Source: Bacteroidota bacterium (GTDB lineage: Bacteria > Bacteroidota > Bacteroidia > Bacteroidales > JACABE01). Taken from it: a stretch of 64,000 bases of DNA. The notes under the pieces were generated by a model. That model was given only the letters and a program-made list of their open reading frames with translations, had not been told where the DNA came from and did not search any database. The stretch covers positions 1 to 64,000 of the forward strand of contig JAPLDQ010000006.1 of assembly GCA_026391675.1 (NCBI GenBank), read 5' to 3'. Positions 1 through 9,100 of the stretch are shown piece by piece. The translations under genes were made by a program, and so were the position numbers. Numbering within the stretch: the first letter of the stretch is position 1; the number at the start of each line of letters is the position of its first letter.

Positions 1-50
1 AATTATTTATAGACAATTAAACGCATTATTTCAAAGAACTTTTCTAGTTT

Positions 51-131
51 TGTAAACGAACTTGTGACACAGTTTTGATAATTAAATGTAAACGAACTTG
101 TGAAACAAATTTGTAAACGAACTTATGAAAC
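51..131. repeat. three direct repeats of a 20-bp unit
   Basis: Three near-identical copies of TGTAAACGAACTTGTGAAAC lie at 51-70, 87-106 and 112-131. The first has GACAC for GAAAC and the third has TTATG for TTGTG. They sit just past the 3' end of gpmA. The spacers of 16 and 5 bp are too short and uneven for a CRISPR array. The function is unknown. Confidence 0.8.
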
Positions 132-152
132 TTATCAACTATTGCCTAACCC

Positions 153-899
153 CTACTTCGCCTTTCCCTGATTCGCCACAGCTTCCATCAGTTTTCTGAT
201 TTCTTCTTCATCACCAAGGAAATAATCCTTTATCAGATTCAGCTTATCATCAAATTCAAAAACATAAGGAATACCGGTTGGCAGATTTAAATTAACGATG
301 TCTTCGTCGCTGATATGCTTTAAATACTTGATAATGCCACGTAAGCTATTGCCATGGGCAGCAACCAGCACTTCGCCGCATTCAATTAATTTCTTTGATA
401 TATTTTCTTCCCAGTAAGGTACAATTCTTTCAACGGTTTCTTTTAATGATTCAGTTAATGGGATTAATGATTTATCAACATCCTGGTACTTAATATCATT
501 TCTTGGATTTCTGCTGTCATTCTCTGCAACCGCCTTAGGTGGAATATCATAACTCCTGCGCCAGATCAGCACCTGTTCATCGCCATATTTTTGAGCAGTT
601 TCAGCTTTGTTTAATCCCTGCAATTCGCCATAATGTTTTTCGTTCAGGCGCCAGGTTTTTTCAACCGGCAGCCAGAGCAAATCCATTTCTTCCAGCATAA
701 TACTCAGCGTTTTTATAGCTCTTTTCAAATAAGAGGTATAGCAATATTTGAAATTGAAATTATTGGCTAACAAAACCTTTCCGCCTTTTCTGGCTTCTTC
801 CATCCCCTTTTCCGACAAATCAACATCTGTCCATCCTGTAAAACGGTTTTCCTTGTTCCAGACACTTTCTCCATGTCTGACGAGTACGAGTTTTTTCAT
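153..899 (-). CDS. gpmA: 2,3-bisphosphoglycerate-dependent phosphoglycerate mutase
   Basis: This cytoplasmic glycolytic enzyme interconverts 3- and 2-phosphoglycerate through a phosphohistidine. The protein has 248 residues, the usual length of dPGM. It opens with [12 protein letters not shown], where His8 is the expected phosphorylated residue, followed by [14 protein letters not shown]. The second active-site histidine lies in [15 protein letters not shown] near residue 183. The [18 protein letters not shown] stretch is typical of GpmA and distinguishes it from the broader histidine phosphatase family. The gene appears to stand alone; lgt is the next minus-strand gene upstream, about 190 bp away. 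No clear promoter was found. The identification is secure. Confidence 0.96.
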   Translation of the reverse strand: MKKLVLVRHGESVWNKENRFTGWTDVDLSEKGMEEARKGGKVLLANNFNFKYCYTSYLKRAIKTLSIMLEEMDLLWLPVEKTWRLNEKHYGELQGLNKAETAQKYGDEQVLIWRRSYDIPPKAVAENDSRNPRNDIKYQDVDKSLIPLTESLKETVERIVPYWEENISKKLIECGEVLVAAHGNSLRGIIKYLKHISDEDIVNLNLPTGIPYVFEFDDKLNLIKDYFLGDEEEIRKLMEAVANQGKAK

Positions 900-919
900 T
901 CTTTTATTAATTTAATTTT

Positions 920-970
920 GCCACTAAGGCACAAAGGCACAAAAACTTAGTGTCTTAGTGCCTTTGTGGC
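920..970. repeat. imperfect inverted repeat between gpmA and lgt
   Basis: The left arm GCCACTAAGGCACAAAGGCAC pairs with the right arm GTGTCTTAGTGCCTTTGTGGC, giving a long imperfect hairpin around a short A-rich centre. There is no U-tract, so it is not a classical terminator. Related CTTAGAGTGCC-type words occur at 33536-33576 and 48488-48528, so it may belong to a dispersed intergenic repeat family. Confidence 0.6.
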
Positions 971-1090
971 TATTTTTATTATTTTAAAATACAATAACTA
1001 TAATTATTAATTCTGTAAAAAATCAGATATATCATATCAATGTCGTTTTAAAGACTTTTAGTTTCTGCAAAATCGATGTATTACAGGAAC

Positions 1091-1897
1091 TTATTCCTTA
1101 TTTGCTTTAAATCTGTTCTTTTTAGCCAAAACAACGATAACAACACCTGCTATTATAAATGGAATACTCAATAGTTGACCCATGTTCAAAGGCATTGACC
1201 TTTCAAAATCTACTTGAACTTCCTTAAGGAATTCCACAAAGAATCTGACAGCAAACAATGCAATTAAAAAGATGCCAAATATCAGACCTTGCTGTGGCTT
1301 GCCATCTTTTTTGTAATAATACCAAAGCAAACTCATAGAGATGGCAAAATAGCATAATCCTTCATATATTTGTGTAGGATGACGTGGAATCAGCAATTTA
1401 TCATCTCTTTCAAAAATAAATCCCCATGGTAAGTTTGTAGCATGTCCATAAATTTCGGAATTCATCAGATTACCTGTCCTTATAAAAAGACCGGCCAAAG
1501 CGGTTACAATTACTATTCTGTCCAGTACCCACCAGTAGGATTTTTTGCTCGTTCTGGCAAATAAAAATAACGCAAATAAGATTCCAATAGCAGCACCATG
1601 ACTTGCCAGGCCTCCATGCCAGATATATAGAATTTCTATAGGATTCTTTAAGTAATAATCACTCTCGTAAAATAAACAATGTCCCAGCCTTGCTCCTATT
1701 ACAGTAGCAATTATCATATACATGGCCAGTTTATCCAGTAATGGCAAAGGAACGCCTTCCTTAGTAAAGAATTTCTGCATGATTAAATAACCCACATAAA
1801 ACCCCAAAGCAAATAATAAGCCATACCATCTTATTGATAATCCGGCTATATGGAGAATCTCAGGGTTAGCATTCCAATGAATAAAATTTATAATCAT
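1091..1897 (-). CDS. lgt: prolipoprotein diacylglyceryl transferase
   Basis: Lgt is an inner-membrane enzyme that moves diacylglycerol from phosphatidylglycerol to the lipobox cysteine of prolipoproteins, the first step in lipoprotein maturation. The protein has 268 residues with about seven membrane helices. The family signature is visible as FIRTGNLMNSEIYG, with the conserved Arg and Asn of the GRxGNxxNxE motif, and as RHPTQIYEGL. The early IRWYGLLFALGFYVGY helix is also typical. Several lipoproteins in this window would be its substrates. An exact -7 element lies 20 bp upstream of the start codon. The identification is secure. Confidence 0.96.
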   Translation of the reverse strand: MIINFIHWNANPEILHIAGLSIRWYGLLFALGFYVGYLIMQKFFTKEGVPLPLLDKLAMYMIIATVIGARLGHCLFYESDYYLKNPIEILYIWHGGLASHGAAIGILFALFLFARTSKKSYWWVLDRIVIVTALAGLFIRTGNLMNSEIYGHATNLPWGFIFERDDKLLIPRHPTQIYEGLCYFAISMSLLWYYYKKDGKPQQGLIFGIFLIALFAVRFFVEFLKEVQVDFERSMPLNMGQLLSIPFIIAGVVIVVLAKKNRFKANKE

Positions 1898-1916
1898 GTT
1901 TCTATTTTTAAAAAAG

Positions 1917-1924
1917 CAAATTTA
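1917..1924 (-). promoter_or_regulatory. Bacteroidota -7 element for lgt
   Basis: The minus strand reads TAAATTTG here, an exact TAnnTTTG match 20 bp before the lgt start codon. No good -33 TTTG was found at the usual 19-bp spacing, so the promoter is probable, not certain. Confidence 0.45.
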
Positions 1925-2037
1925 TGAAAGATTCTGTTAACAGAAGAATATACTTAACGTTTTTTATGAGAAAGAAAATCAGGAATTTTGTTATTTTTTT
2001 CCGATATTTGCACTAAATTTAAGATAGTTTCCAGAAA

Positions 2038-2934
2038 ATGCCGGAAGAACAGAATGCACGTATAAAGTGGCTCAAAAAGCTTAAGAATAAATACCGTCTT
2101 GTGGTAATGAATGATGATACTTTTGAAGAAAAGCTATCCTTTCGTTTGTCGAGACTGAATGTATTCATAGCCATTGGTTCTGTTTCTATTTTACTGATAT
2201 TTGCTACAACTTACATAATTGCCTTTACTCCGCTACGTGAATATATTCCCGGTTATACCAATATGAAACTCAGCAAGGAATCATATATCAACGCGCTTAA
2301 AGTTGACTCATTAAAGCAGGAAGTAAAAAGCCGTGAAGTCTATCTGAATAATATTAAGATGATTATGGAAGGCAAAGTGATAACAGACCCTGCCAGTAAA
2401 CAAACCAAAGACACTTCCATTAAATACAATACGATTACCATAAAAAAATCAAAAGAAGATTCCATCTTACGCAAACAAATTGAAAGTGAAAATAAATACG
2501 ATTTATCTTCACAGGATTTAACGATGGATGCAACAGATCTACCCAATATTAATACTTCCATCAGTAATTTCTTTTATTTTACGCCCCTTAAAGGTATTGT
2601 TATCAATGGTTTTGATGCGGTAAAACAACATTATGGCGTTGATATTGCCGGAAAGAAAGATGATATCATTAAGTCTGTACTGGACGGTACTGTAATTTTT
2701 TCCAACTGGACACTCGAAACAGGCTATATTATCGGCATACAGCATCAGCATAATTTAATTTCCGTGTATAAACACAATTCAGCTCTATTAAAGAAAGCAG
2801 GTGATTATGTTAAGGCAGGTGATCCTATAGCTTTTATAGGTAATTCAGGTGAATTAAGTTCCGGACCTCACCTGCATTTCGAATTATGGTATAACGGTAA
2901 TCCTGTAAATCCAAAAGACTACATCTCATTCTAA
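2038..2934 (+). CDS. M23 (LytM-type) metallopeptidase, membrane anchored
   Basis: This is probably a periplasmic peptidoglycan endopeptidase or an amidase activator. The N-terminus is cytoplasmic and basic. One membrane helix spans about residues 42-63, a linker follows to about 180, and a C-terminal M23 domain covers about 185-298. The zinc site is complete: His198 and Asp202 in HYGVDIA, and His278-Leu-His280 in GPHLHFELW. His246 in SVYKHN is the usual catalytic-side histidine. The intact zinc ligands argue for an active hydrolase over an inactive LytM partner. The gene ends 9 bp before dxr and is probably cotranscribed with it. The preferred substrate cannot be read from the sequence. Confidence 0.9.
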   Translation: MPEEQNARIKWLKKLKNKYRLVVMNDDTFEEKLSFRLSRLNVFIAIGSVSILLIFATTYIIAFTPLREYIPGYTNMKLSKESYINALKVDSLKQEVKSREVYLNNIKMIMEGKVITDPASKQTKDTSIKYNTITIKKSKEDSILRKQIESENKYDLSSQDLTMDATDLPNINTSISNFFYFTPLKGIVINGFDAVKQHYGVDIAGKKDDIIKSVLDGTVIFSNWTLETGYIIGIQHQHNLISVYKHNSALLKKAGDYVKAGDPIAFIGNSGELSSGPHLHFELWYNGNPVNPKDYISF

Positions 2935-2943
2935 GCCCTGAAC

Positions 2944-4092
2944 ATGAAAAAAAGAATAGCTATTTTAGGCTCTACGGGCTCTATCGGAACACAAGCATTG
3001 GATGTAATTAAAGCTCATCCTGATATTCTTGAAGTTGAAATACTCACAGCCCATTGCAATGCAGATTTACTGATTAAACAGGCATTGGAATTCAAACCAA
3101 ATTCTGTTGTAATTGGTCTTGAAAAATTATACAAAAAAGTTGCCGATGCATTGCAACCTCATGATATAAAAGTATTTGCAGGAGAAAACTCCATCAGTCA
3201 GATTGTGGAATCTCAGGAAATAGATATAGTACTGGCTGCTATTGTTGGCTTTGCGGGTTTAAAATCTACGATTAAGGCGATAGAATCTAAAAAAACAATA
3301 GCTTTAGCCAATAAAGAAGCCATGGTTGTAGCCGGACAACTGGTTACCAGACTGGCTCAGGAAAATGCTGTAAATATTTTACCAGTTGATTCTGAACATT
3401 CTGCTATCTTTCAGTGTTTAGTGGGTGAATTTCATAATCCCGTTGAAAAAATTTATTTAACGGCTTCTGGTGGTCCTTTCAGAGGAAAAAGCAGGGAATT
3501 TCTTTCAAAAGTTACAAAAGAAGATGCTTTAAAACATCCAAACTGGGAAATGGGTAAAAAAATTACGATAGATTCGGCAACATTGATTAATAAAGGACTG
3601 GAAGTTATTGAAGCAAAATGGTTGTTTGGACTTAAACCTGAACAGATTGATGTTATTATTCATCCGCAATCGATAGTACATTCACTGGTTCAGTTCAAAG
3701 ACGGGTCAATGAAAGCGCAAATGGGTCTGCCTGATATGAAACTGCCAATACAATATGCGCTCACTTATCCATACCGCTTCGCAACAGATTATCCAAGATT
3801 TGATTTTATGGATTATCCTCAATTAAATTTCGAAAAGCCTGATACCAGTGTATTCAGAGGATTAAACCTTGCTTACGAAGCCATGCGCAGGAACGGGAAT
3901 ATGCCATGTATATTGAATGCAGCCAATGAAGTGGTTGTAAATGCTTTTTTACAGGATAAAATCGGGTTTTTACAAATGAATGATGTGATTGAAAATTGTA
4001 TGCGAAAAATAAGTTTTATTGCAGAACCCAGTCTGGAAGATTATATTCAGACAGATCAAGAAACAAGGCAAAAAGCCAAAGAGCTGATTTAA
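2944..4092 (+). CDS. dxr: 1-deoxy-D-xylulose 5-phosphate reductoisomerase
   Basis: Dxr (IspC) catalyses the NADPH-dependent conversion of DXP to methylerythritol 4-phosphate, the committed step of the non-mevalonate isoprenoid pathway. The 382-residue protein matches the family length. It begins with the dinucleotide-binding motif AILGSTGSIGTQALDVI. The metal and substrate loops are present as ALANKEAMVVAG, LPVDSEHSAIFQCL and TASGGPFRGKS, followed by HPNWEMGKKITIDSATLINKG, cut here for length. Gene order M23 peptidase - dxr - rseP is compatible with one transcript, although a hairpin lies between dxr and rseP. The identification is secure. Confidence 0.97.
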   Translation: MKKRIAILGSTGSIGTQALDVIKAHPDILEVEILTAHCNADLLIKQALEFKPNSVVIGLEKLYKKVADALQPHDIKVFAGENSISQIVESQEIDIVLAAIVGFAGLKSTIKAIESKKTIALANKEAMVVAGQLVTRLAQENAVNILPVDSEHSAIFQCLVGEFHNPVEKIYLTASGGPFRGKSREFLSKVTKEDALKHPNWEMGKKITIDSATLINKGLEVIEAKWLFGLKPEQIDVIIHPQSIVHSLVQFKDGSMKAQMGLPDMKLPIQYALTYPYRFATDYPRFDFMDYPQLNFEKPDTSVFRGLNLAYEAMRRNGNMPCILNAANEVVVNAFLQDKIGFLQMNDVIENCMRKISFIAEPSLEDYIQTDQETRQKAKELI

Positions 4093-4106
4093 AAAATATT
4101 ATCATT

Positions 4107-4133
4107 GATAGCCTCTTTAAAAAAGAGACTATC
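4107..4133. terminator. hairpin between dxr and rseP
   Basis: GATAGCCTCTTT and AAAGAGACTATC can pair, with one C/A mismatch, around a three-base loop. There is no U-tract on the plus strand, so it may be an attenuator, an RNA processing site or a weak terminator. Confidence 0.4.
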
Positions 4134-4183
4134 AAATAAGTTTACTAAGAAATTAAAAATTGAATTAACAAAAAACAAAAATA

Positions 4184-5500
4184 ATGGGAATACTAACACA
4201 AGCCTTAGGCTTGATATTAAGTTTATCAATAATTGTTTTGCTGCATGAAGCAGGACATTTTACTTTTGCAAGAATTTTTAAAACCCGTGTTGAAAAGTTT
4301 TATCTTTTTTTCGATCCATGGTTTTCGCTTTTCAAACTTAAACATAAAGATACCGAATATGGTATAGGCTGGTTGCCTTTGGGGGGTTATGTCAAGATAT
4401 CAGGAATGATAGACGAATCATTGGATAAAGAAGCACTCAAACTTCCGGCTCAACCATGGGAATTCCGTTCAAAACCGGCATGGCAGCGCTTATTGATTAT
4501 GACAGGCGGTGTTTTGGTTAACTTCTTACTGGCACTTTTTATCTATTCCATGATATTATTTACATGGGGAAGCGAATATCTGCCTGCAAAGAATGCAAAA
4601 TATGGCTTACAGTTTAACGAAGTTGCTTTAAAAGCCGGTTTTCATCAGGGTGATAAAGTACTGAAAATTGATAACAAGGAGGTTGAAAAGGTTGATGATA
4701 TTGCAAAACAGATTGCATTGGATGCAGCAAAAACTGTAACGGTAGATCGTAATGGAACTATTATTGAATTAGCTTTACCAAATGATTTTACACAAAAACT
4801 TATAGCTGCAAAAATCAAAAGCTTTGCTGAGCCCCGTTATCCTTTTGTTATTGAAAAGGTTTCAAGTGGCAGTCCTGCATTAAAAGCCGGCTTATTGGCC
4901 AACGACAGAATAATTGGTATTAATAATGATACGACCTTATGCTATATTGATTTCGTTGAAAAGACTGAAAAACTCAAAGGAAAAACAGTTGAAATTACTA
5001 TCTTACGTAATAATACAGCACAAAAGGCAAATATTACACTTACATCAGAAGGTAAATTAGGTGTTTATGCCAAAGCTCCTATAAGCTTTTTTGAAACAAA
5101 AAAAACAGAATACAGCTTTATTGAATGTTTTCCTGCAGGTATTAAATTAGGTGTTGAAACCTTAAGCAATTACGTAAAACAAATGAAATTTGTATTTACC
5201 AAAGCAGGAGCAAAAGAAGTTGGTGGATTTGTTGCAATTGGAAATTTATTCCCCAATAGCTGGAACTGGGAAGTCTTTTGGCACATGACAGCACTGCTTT
5301 CTGTTGTACTGGCTTTTATGAATATTTTACCAATACCTGCACTTGACGGTGGACACGTTATGTTTTTATTGTATGAAATGATTACAGGCCGCAAACCCAA
5401 TGATAAATTCATGGAATATGCCCAGATAACCGGTATGGTTTTACTCTTAGGCTTGTTAATATTTGCCAATGGAAATGATATTCTGAAGTTGTTTAAGTAA
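4184..5500 (+). CDS. rseP: site-2 intramembrane zinc protease (M50)
   Basis: RseP cleaves transmembrane anchors, typically releasing an anti-sigma factor or clearing remnant signal peptides. The protein has 438 residues. The zinc motif HEAGH is at residues 21-25 inside the first helix, and the third ligand LDG is at 387-389 in the C-terminal NILPIPALDGGHVMF helix. Two PDZ-like segments lie between them, around FHQGDKVLKIDNKEVEKVDD and SGSPALKAGLLANDRIIGIN. This is the RseP (Group I) arrangement. It follows dxr by about 90 bp, the common dxr-rseP neighbourhood. The target anti-sigma factor is not in this window. Confidence 0.93.
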   Translation: MGILTQALGLILSLSIIVLLHEAGHFTFARIFKTRVEKFYLFFDPWFSLFKLKHKDTEYGIGWLPLGGYVKISGMIDESLDKEALKLPAQPWEFRSKPAWQRLLIMTGGVLVNFLLALFIYSMILFTWGSEYLPAKNAKYGLQFNEVALKAGFHQGDKVLKIDNKEVEKVDDIAKQIALDAAKTVTVDRNGTIIELALPNDFTQKLIAAKIKSFAEPRYPFVIEKVSSGSPALKAGLLANDRIIGINNDTTLCYIDFVEKTEKLKGKTVEITILRNNTAQKANITLTSEGKLGVYAKAPISFFETKKTEYSFIECFPAGIKLGVETLSNYVKQMKFVFTKAGAKEVGGFVAIGNLFPNSWNWEVFWHMTALLSVVLAFMNILPIPALDGGHVMFLLYEMITGRKPNDKFMEYAQITGMVLLLGLLIFANGNDILKLFK

Positions 5501-5537
5501 GAAGAAGTTAGAAATTAGAAGTTAGAAGAAAGAAGTC
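5501..5537. repeat. short-period AGAAGTTAGAA repeat
   Basis: Degenerate tandem copies of GAAGTTAGAAATTAGAAGTTAG fill the gap between the convergent rseP and creD genes. It is one of several low-complexity intergenic arrays in this window, and no coding potential was seen. Confidence 0.5.
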
Positions 5538-5556
5538 GGAATTACAAAACTTATAA

Positions 5557-6975
5557 TTAATCCTGATGTTCTTCTATACTTGGTTTATTTAAAGTATACC
5601 AGTTAATATTCCGGGTCAGATACATGATTACTGCTAAAATTAAAAGTAAACCAAGACTACCCATTAATAAAGCATAATCCTGCAACTGTAAAATAGAAAA
5701 GAAGAATCCATATAATAATGCAAGTATAGTTGCAGTTAAAGCGGTAATTTTATTGCTTTTAAAGATACTTTTTGAATAAAAAGTAATCAATAAAAGTATT
5801 GCCGTACAAGCTATCCAATAGGCAATGTTAAATTTAAGATATTCGGATATGGAAAGCAATAAAATATAGAATAAACAAATTGCAAAACCTACCAACAAAT
5901 ACTGTATGGGATGTACCCTGCTTTTATTCAGAATTTCCATAAAGAATAAGGTAAGGAAAGTCAGAAAAATAAACATGATATTATATTTTGCAGAGCGCAT
6001 AGTTTTCTGATATTCATCTATAGGCAACATAAGTTTTACACCAAATGAAGCAACACTATTTCCCTCTGATTTATCGATAGTATAGTCATCGGTTGATACA
6101 ACAATATCATCATTAAATTGCTGAACCGGACTAGTGCCAAGGAAAGTGCCACATCCCTGCTGTGGATAATTGCGGTTAAGCTGTAATACTTTCCATTTCG
6201 ACATAAAACCGTCAGCTGTAATATTTCTTTCATCAGGTAAAAAACTGCCTTCGAAACTTGGATTTGTCCAGTTTGATTTCAATTCAACATCTGTTTCTTT
6301 TCCAAAAGGGAGAAAGCTAAGATTACGGCTGCCGTTAATATTTAAATCAAAACTGAAATTATAATTTTCATCTAATTTCATTTTAACAGGAATGCTTACA
6401 CCTGATGTAAATATATCGGTTGATTTAATCCCGGGTTCCATCTGATAGGTGGTATCGTTCAACTTTAATGCAATATTACTTTTTATGCCTTTCATATCTG
6501 TAATACCAATAGAAATAAAAGCATCATCTGTAAGGAAACTCTCTTTGGTAATATTTAAAGGAACAATATTTAAGGCAGAAAAATTACCCGCAACACTTAG
6601 TTTAGCATTATAAAGCACAGTAACATAAATTCCGCGATAACGTTTTTCAGGTTTAACATCACCCTTGATTTTAATATTATCAGGTAAAAAATGAGCATAT
6701 TTTATTCCTTCTTCAAATTTACCATCATTATTTTTTATCAGTGTTTTATAAGGGATAGTAATAACAGGTCCGCCAATTGTCTGGCTTCCACCCCACTTTG
6801 AATTTATTTCAGCAATGGCACCATCTCTGGTGGTTTGACGTTCGCGTATCAATGAATTTAACATTGAAGCCGGAATTAAAAGTATTAAAATCAAAAAGCC
6901 TATTGATGCTAATTTTAAGCCAATAGAACGGCGTGCCCAACTATTAAGGCGATCAATAAAAGATGTCTTTTCCAT
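5557..6975 (-). CDS. creD: inner-membrane protein CreD
   Basis: CreD is an inner-membrane protein of unclear biochemical function. In enterobacteria it belongs to the CreBC regulon and affects envelope integrity and colicin tolerance. The protein has 472 residues, close to E. coli CreD. An N-terminal helix near residues 20-42 is followed by a large periplasmic region of about 280 residues. The family-typical LPFGKETDVELKSNWTNPSF and a late KYNIMFIFLTFLTLFFME segment precede five to six C-terminal helices. No creBC genes are nearby. The gene lies 22 bp downstream of a small secreted protein gene on the same strand. Confidence 0.88.
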   Translation of the reverse strand: MEKTSFIDRLNSWARRSIGLKLASIGFLILILLIPASMLNSLIRERQTTRDGAIAEINSKWGGSQTIGGPVITIPYKTLIKNNDGKFEEGIKYAHFLPDNIKIKGDVKPEKRYRGIYVTVLYNAKLSVAGNFSALNIVPLNITKESFLTDDAFISIGITDMKGIKSNIALKLNDTTYQMEPGIKSTDIFTSGVSIPVKMKLDENYNFSFDLNINGSRNLSFLPFGKETDVELKSNWTNPSFEGSFLPDERNITADGFMSKWKVLQLNRNYPQQGCGTFLGTSPVQQFNDDIVVSTDDYTIDKSEGNSVASFGVKLMLPIDEYQKTMRSAKYNIMFIFLTFLTLFFMEILNKSRVHPIQYLLVGFAICLFYILLLSISEYLKFNIAYWIACTAILLLITFYSKSIFKSNKITALTATILALLYGFFFSILQLQDYALLMGSLGLLLILAVIMYLTRNINWYTLNKPSIEEHQD

Positions 6976-6997
6976 ATAATTTTAAATAAAAGTTTTT

Positions 6998-7630
6998 CTA
7001 TCTGAATCCATCCATAAATGAATTTCCGAAAAGGCTGTTCCCAAATCCATTGTTCATATTGTTCAGCCTGCCTGTACTAAACGGCATAAATGGTGAACTG
7101 CCTCTTGAATCAATAAAATCAGCACTAAAGAATAAGTTATTTGCCAATTTTATATCAACACCTATTTGGTTGTAGTTAAAAGAATTATTCAGGCTATTTG
7201 CAGATTTAAGTTCATTAAAAGTAGTTGCCCTTAATCGGATTGCATTATTTATCTGATAATCACCTGAAAGAAACAGGAAAGCCTGAGTTGGATTAGCTTG
7301 CTGATTATTTTGCTGTTCTCCGCTAAAATAGGAAGGCATTGAATTCCCGTTAATTATTAGTGTCCCTACATGAAGATTCAGCTTTAGTGTAAGCTGGTAT
7401 GTCATACTTGGAGCAACCCATTTGGTAAAACTTGTATTTTTACCATAAGATGTAACACTTGCACCGGCACTCAAATGAAATTGTGATTTATTATCAATAT
7501 TTTTTAATGCAGGATAAGATTTTTTCTGATATAATATGGAGGTGTCATTTTCCGGAAATACCTTATAATCCTGAGCATTTATAGTGACTGAAAGAAAAAA
7601 ACTTAAAAATACAATAAAAAAGAATTTCAT
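6998..7630 (-). CDS. secreted or outer-membrane protein of unknown function
   Basis: I do not recognise this family. The 210-residue product starts with a clear signal peptide, MKFFFIVFLSFFLSVTINAQ, ending at a Bacteroidota-style AQ cleavage site. I therefore chose the Met at 7630 over one six codons upstream. The mature part has alternating hydrophobic residues, aromatic-rich strands such as FHLSAGASVTSYG and LFFSADFIDSRG, and no cysteines. This would suit a small outer-membrane beta-barrel. The end is rich in Asn, Gly, Phe and Met. The gene ends 22 bp before creD, so the two are probably cotranscribed. Confidence 0.65.
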   Translation of the reverse strand: MKFFFIVFLSFFLSVTINAQDYKVFPENDTSILYQKKSYPALKNIDNKSQFHLSAGASVTSYGKNTSFTKWVAPSMTYQLTLKLNLHVGTLIINGNSMPSYFSGEQQNNQQANPTQAFLFLSGDYQINNAIRLRATTFNELKSANSLNNSFNYNQIGVDIKLANNLFFSADFIDSRGSSPFMPFSTGRLNNMNNGFGNSLFGNSFMDGFR

Positions 7631-7797
7631 CTTCAATGAATTTACCATGATTAATAACTACAAAGTAAGCTAAAAATTATCCATGAATGAAACTTTAATC
7701 TTTAAAATTTCTTAATTATTGAATTTTAAGGAAACAATTTTATATTATTTCAAGTATAAGTTAAAATAATATAATATCACTGTATTATATATAATTT

Positions 7798-7805
7798 TAA
7801 TTTTG
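7798..7805 (+). promoter_or_regulatory. -7 element for the CPA2 antiporter gene
   Basis: TAATTTTG is an exact TAnnTTTG match, 18 bp upstream of the antiporter start codon. The -33 region is AT-rich without a clear TTTG. Confidence 0.5.
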
Positions 7806-7823
7806 CAGAAAAATATTTAAAAG

Positions 7824-9065
7824 ATGCCAATTATCAGTCATTCCATGCCATTTGTTGTTGAGCTGTTGCTGCTTTTACTTGTAGCACGTATGTTTGGCGA
7901 GATTATGGAAAGATTTAACCAGCCGGCAATGATTGGTGAAGTATTGGCCGGCTTTATTTTAGGTCCTTCCCTGCTTGGATTTGCAGTTTATACGAATGAA
8001 CTTAAAGTAATTTCAGATCTTGGTGTATTTTTACTTGTAATTTTAGCCGGTTTTGAAATTGATATTGAAGACCTGGGCAAATCCATCAGGGGAAGGAATG
8101 CATGGATAGCCTTGCTGGGCTTCATAATACCTATGATTAGCGGAACAATTATTGGCATAATTTTTCATCTGCAAATCCAGTTAACTATTTTTCTTTCATT
8201 ATGTATTTCCATTACGGCATTACCGGTTAGTATCAGAATATTAATGGATTTAGGGAAATTAAAATCTGATATCGGACAAAAAATCATATCAGCAGCTATT
8301 TTTAATGATGTAATATCATTACTGGTATTAGGTGTTATTCTGGATTTTAAAGATGGTATAAGTAATTATTCTGATCTGGGCTTTAAGATTCTTTCAACTG
8401 TAATAAAAGTTTTGGGCTTTATGATTATAATGATAGTTGCTTATCGTTTATTCAAAAAAGCCAAGGATAAAGTTAGTTTTTTAAATAATCAGTTCGAGAA
8501 CTTCCTTAATTTTTTAAAAGGGAAAGAATCACTCTTTGCAGTTGTGATGGTATTTGTACTCATTTTTGCCAGTTTGTCAGAATTGGTTGGCTTACATTTT
8601 GTTATCGGAGCATTTTTTGGGGCTATTTTACTCCCCAGAGAAATGGTTGGGCAGGAGAATTTTCAAAAAGTACAGCAGAACACTTCAAGTATAACCATGG
8701 GCTTTTTAGCTCCAATCTTTTTTACTACTATGGGTGTTCAGTTTAATTTACTATCCATCAATAATATAAATTTATTAATTATTGTAATTATTGCTTCATT
8801 TATCAGTAAGATTTTCGGAGGTTATTTTGGAGGCAGAATGGCCAGAATGAGCAGGCAGGAATCTTTTACCCTTGGTATCGGGTTAAATGCCCGTGGTATT
8901 ATGGAGTTGGTAATAGCCAATATTGCCTTACAGAATGGGTTTATTGATATTTCATTGTTTTCAATACTTGTAATTATGGGTATTATCACAACAGTAGTTA
9001 CACCCTTCCTTTTAAAGCGGTCTTTCCAATTGATAGACAATAAAAAAACCCCAACTGAATCATAA
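7824..9065 (+). CDS. CPA2-family cation:proton antiporter
   Basis: This is a polytopic inner-membrane antiporter of the Na+/H+ exchanger (CPA2, KefB-like) family. It probably exchanges Na+ or K+ for protons. The 413 residues form about 12-13 helices. Family features include FNQPAMIGEVLAGFILGPSL early, the SDLGVFLLVILAGFEIDIED helix with the acidic transport residues, and GIGLNARGIMELVIANIAL near the end. There is no C-terminal RCK/TrkA domain, so it lacks the regulatory nucleotide-binding part of KefB/KefC. Its neighbours are other ion transporters. Substrate specificity cannot be read from the sequence. Confidence 0.85.
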   Translation: MPIISHSMPFVVELLLLLLVARMFGEIMERFNQPAMIGEVLAGFILGPSLLGFAVYTNELKVISDLGVFLLVILAGFEIDIEDLGKSIRGRNAWIALLGFIIPMISGTIIGIIFHLQIQLTIFLSLCISITALPVSIRILMDLGKLKSDIGQKIISAAIFNDVISLLVLGVILDFKDGISNYSDLGFKILSTVIKVLGFMIIMIVAYRLFKKAKDKVSFLNNQFENFLNFLKGKESLFAVVMVFVLIFASLSELVGLHFVIGAFFGAILLPREMVGQENFQKVQQNTSSITMGFLAPIFFTTMGVQFNLLSINNINLLIIVIIASFISKIFGGYFGGRMARMSRQESFTLGIGLNARGIMELVIANIALQNGFIDISLFSILVIMGIITTVVTPFLLKRSFQLIDNKKTPTES

Positions 9066-9084
9066 GATTCATTGGAGTTTTTTT
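9042..9084. terminator. bidirectional terminator overlapping a stop codon
   Basis: A run of seven A, then CCCCAACTGAATC, pairs with GATTCATTGGAGT and a run of T around the loop ATAA. The loop contains the antiporter stop codon (TAA, 9063-9065), so the hairpin spans the last seven sense codons. A/T runs on both sides suit termination of the plus-strand antiporter gene and of the minus-strand gene ending at 9101. Confidence 0.75.
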
Positions 9085-9100
9085 ACTATAAACAAAAATC

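Noticed and set aside
51-131. CRISPR array
   Set aside because: Three repeats with spacers of 16 and 5 bp and no cas genes do not fit.
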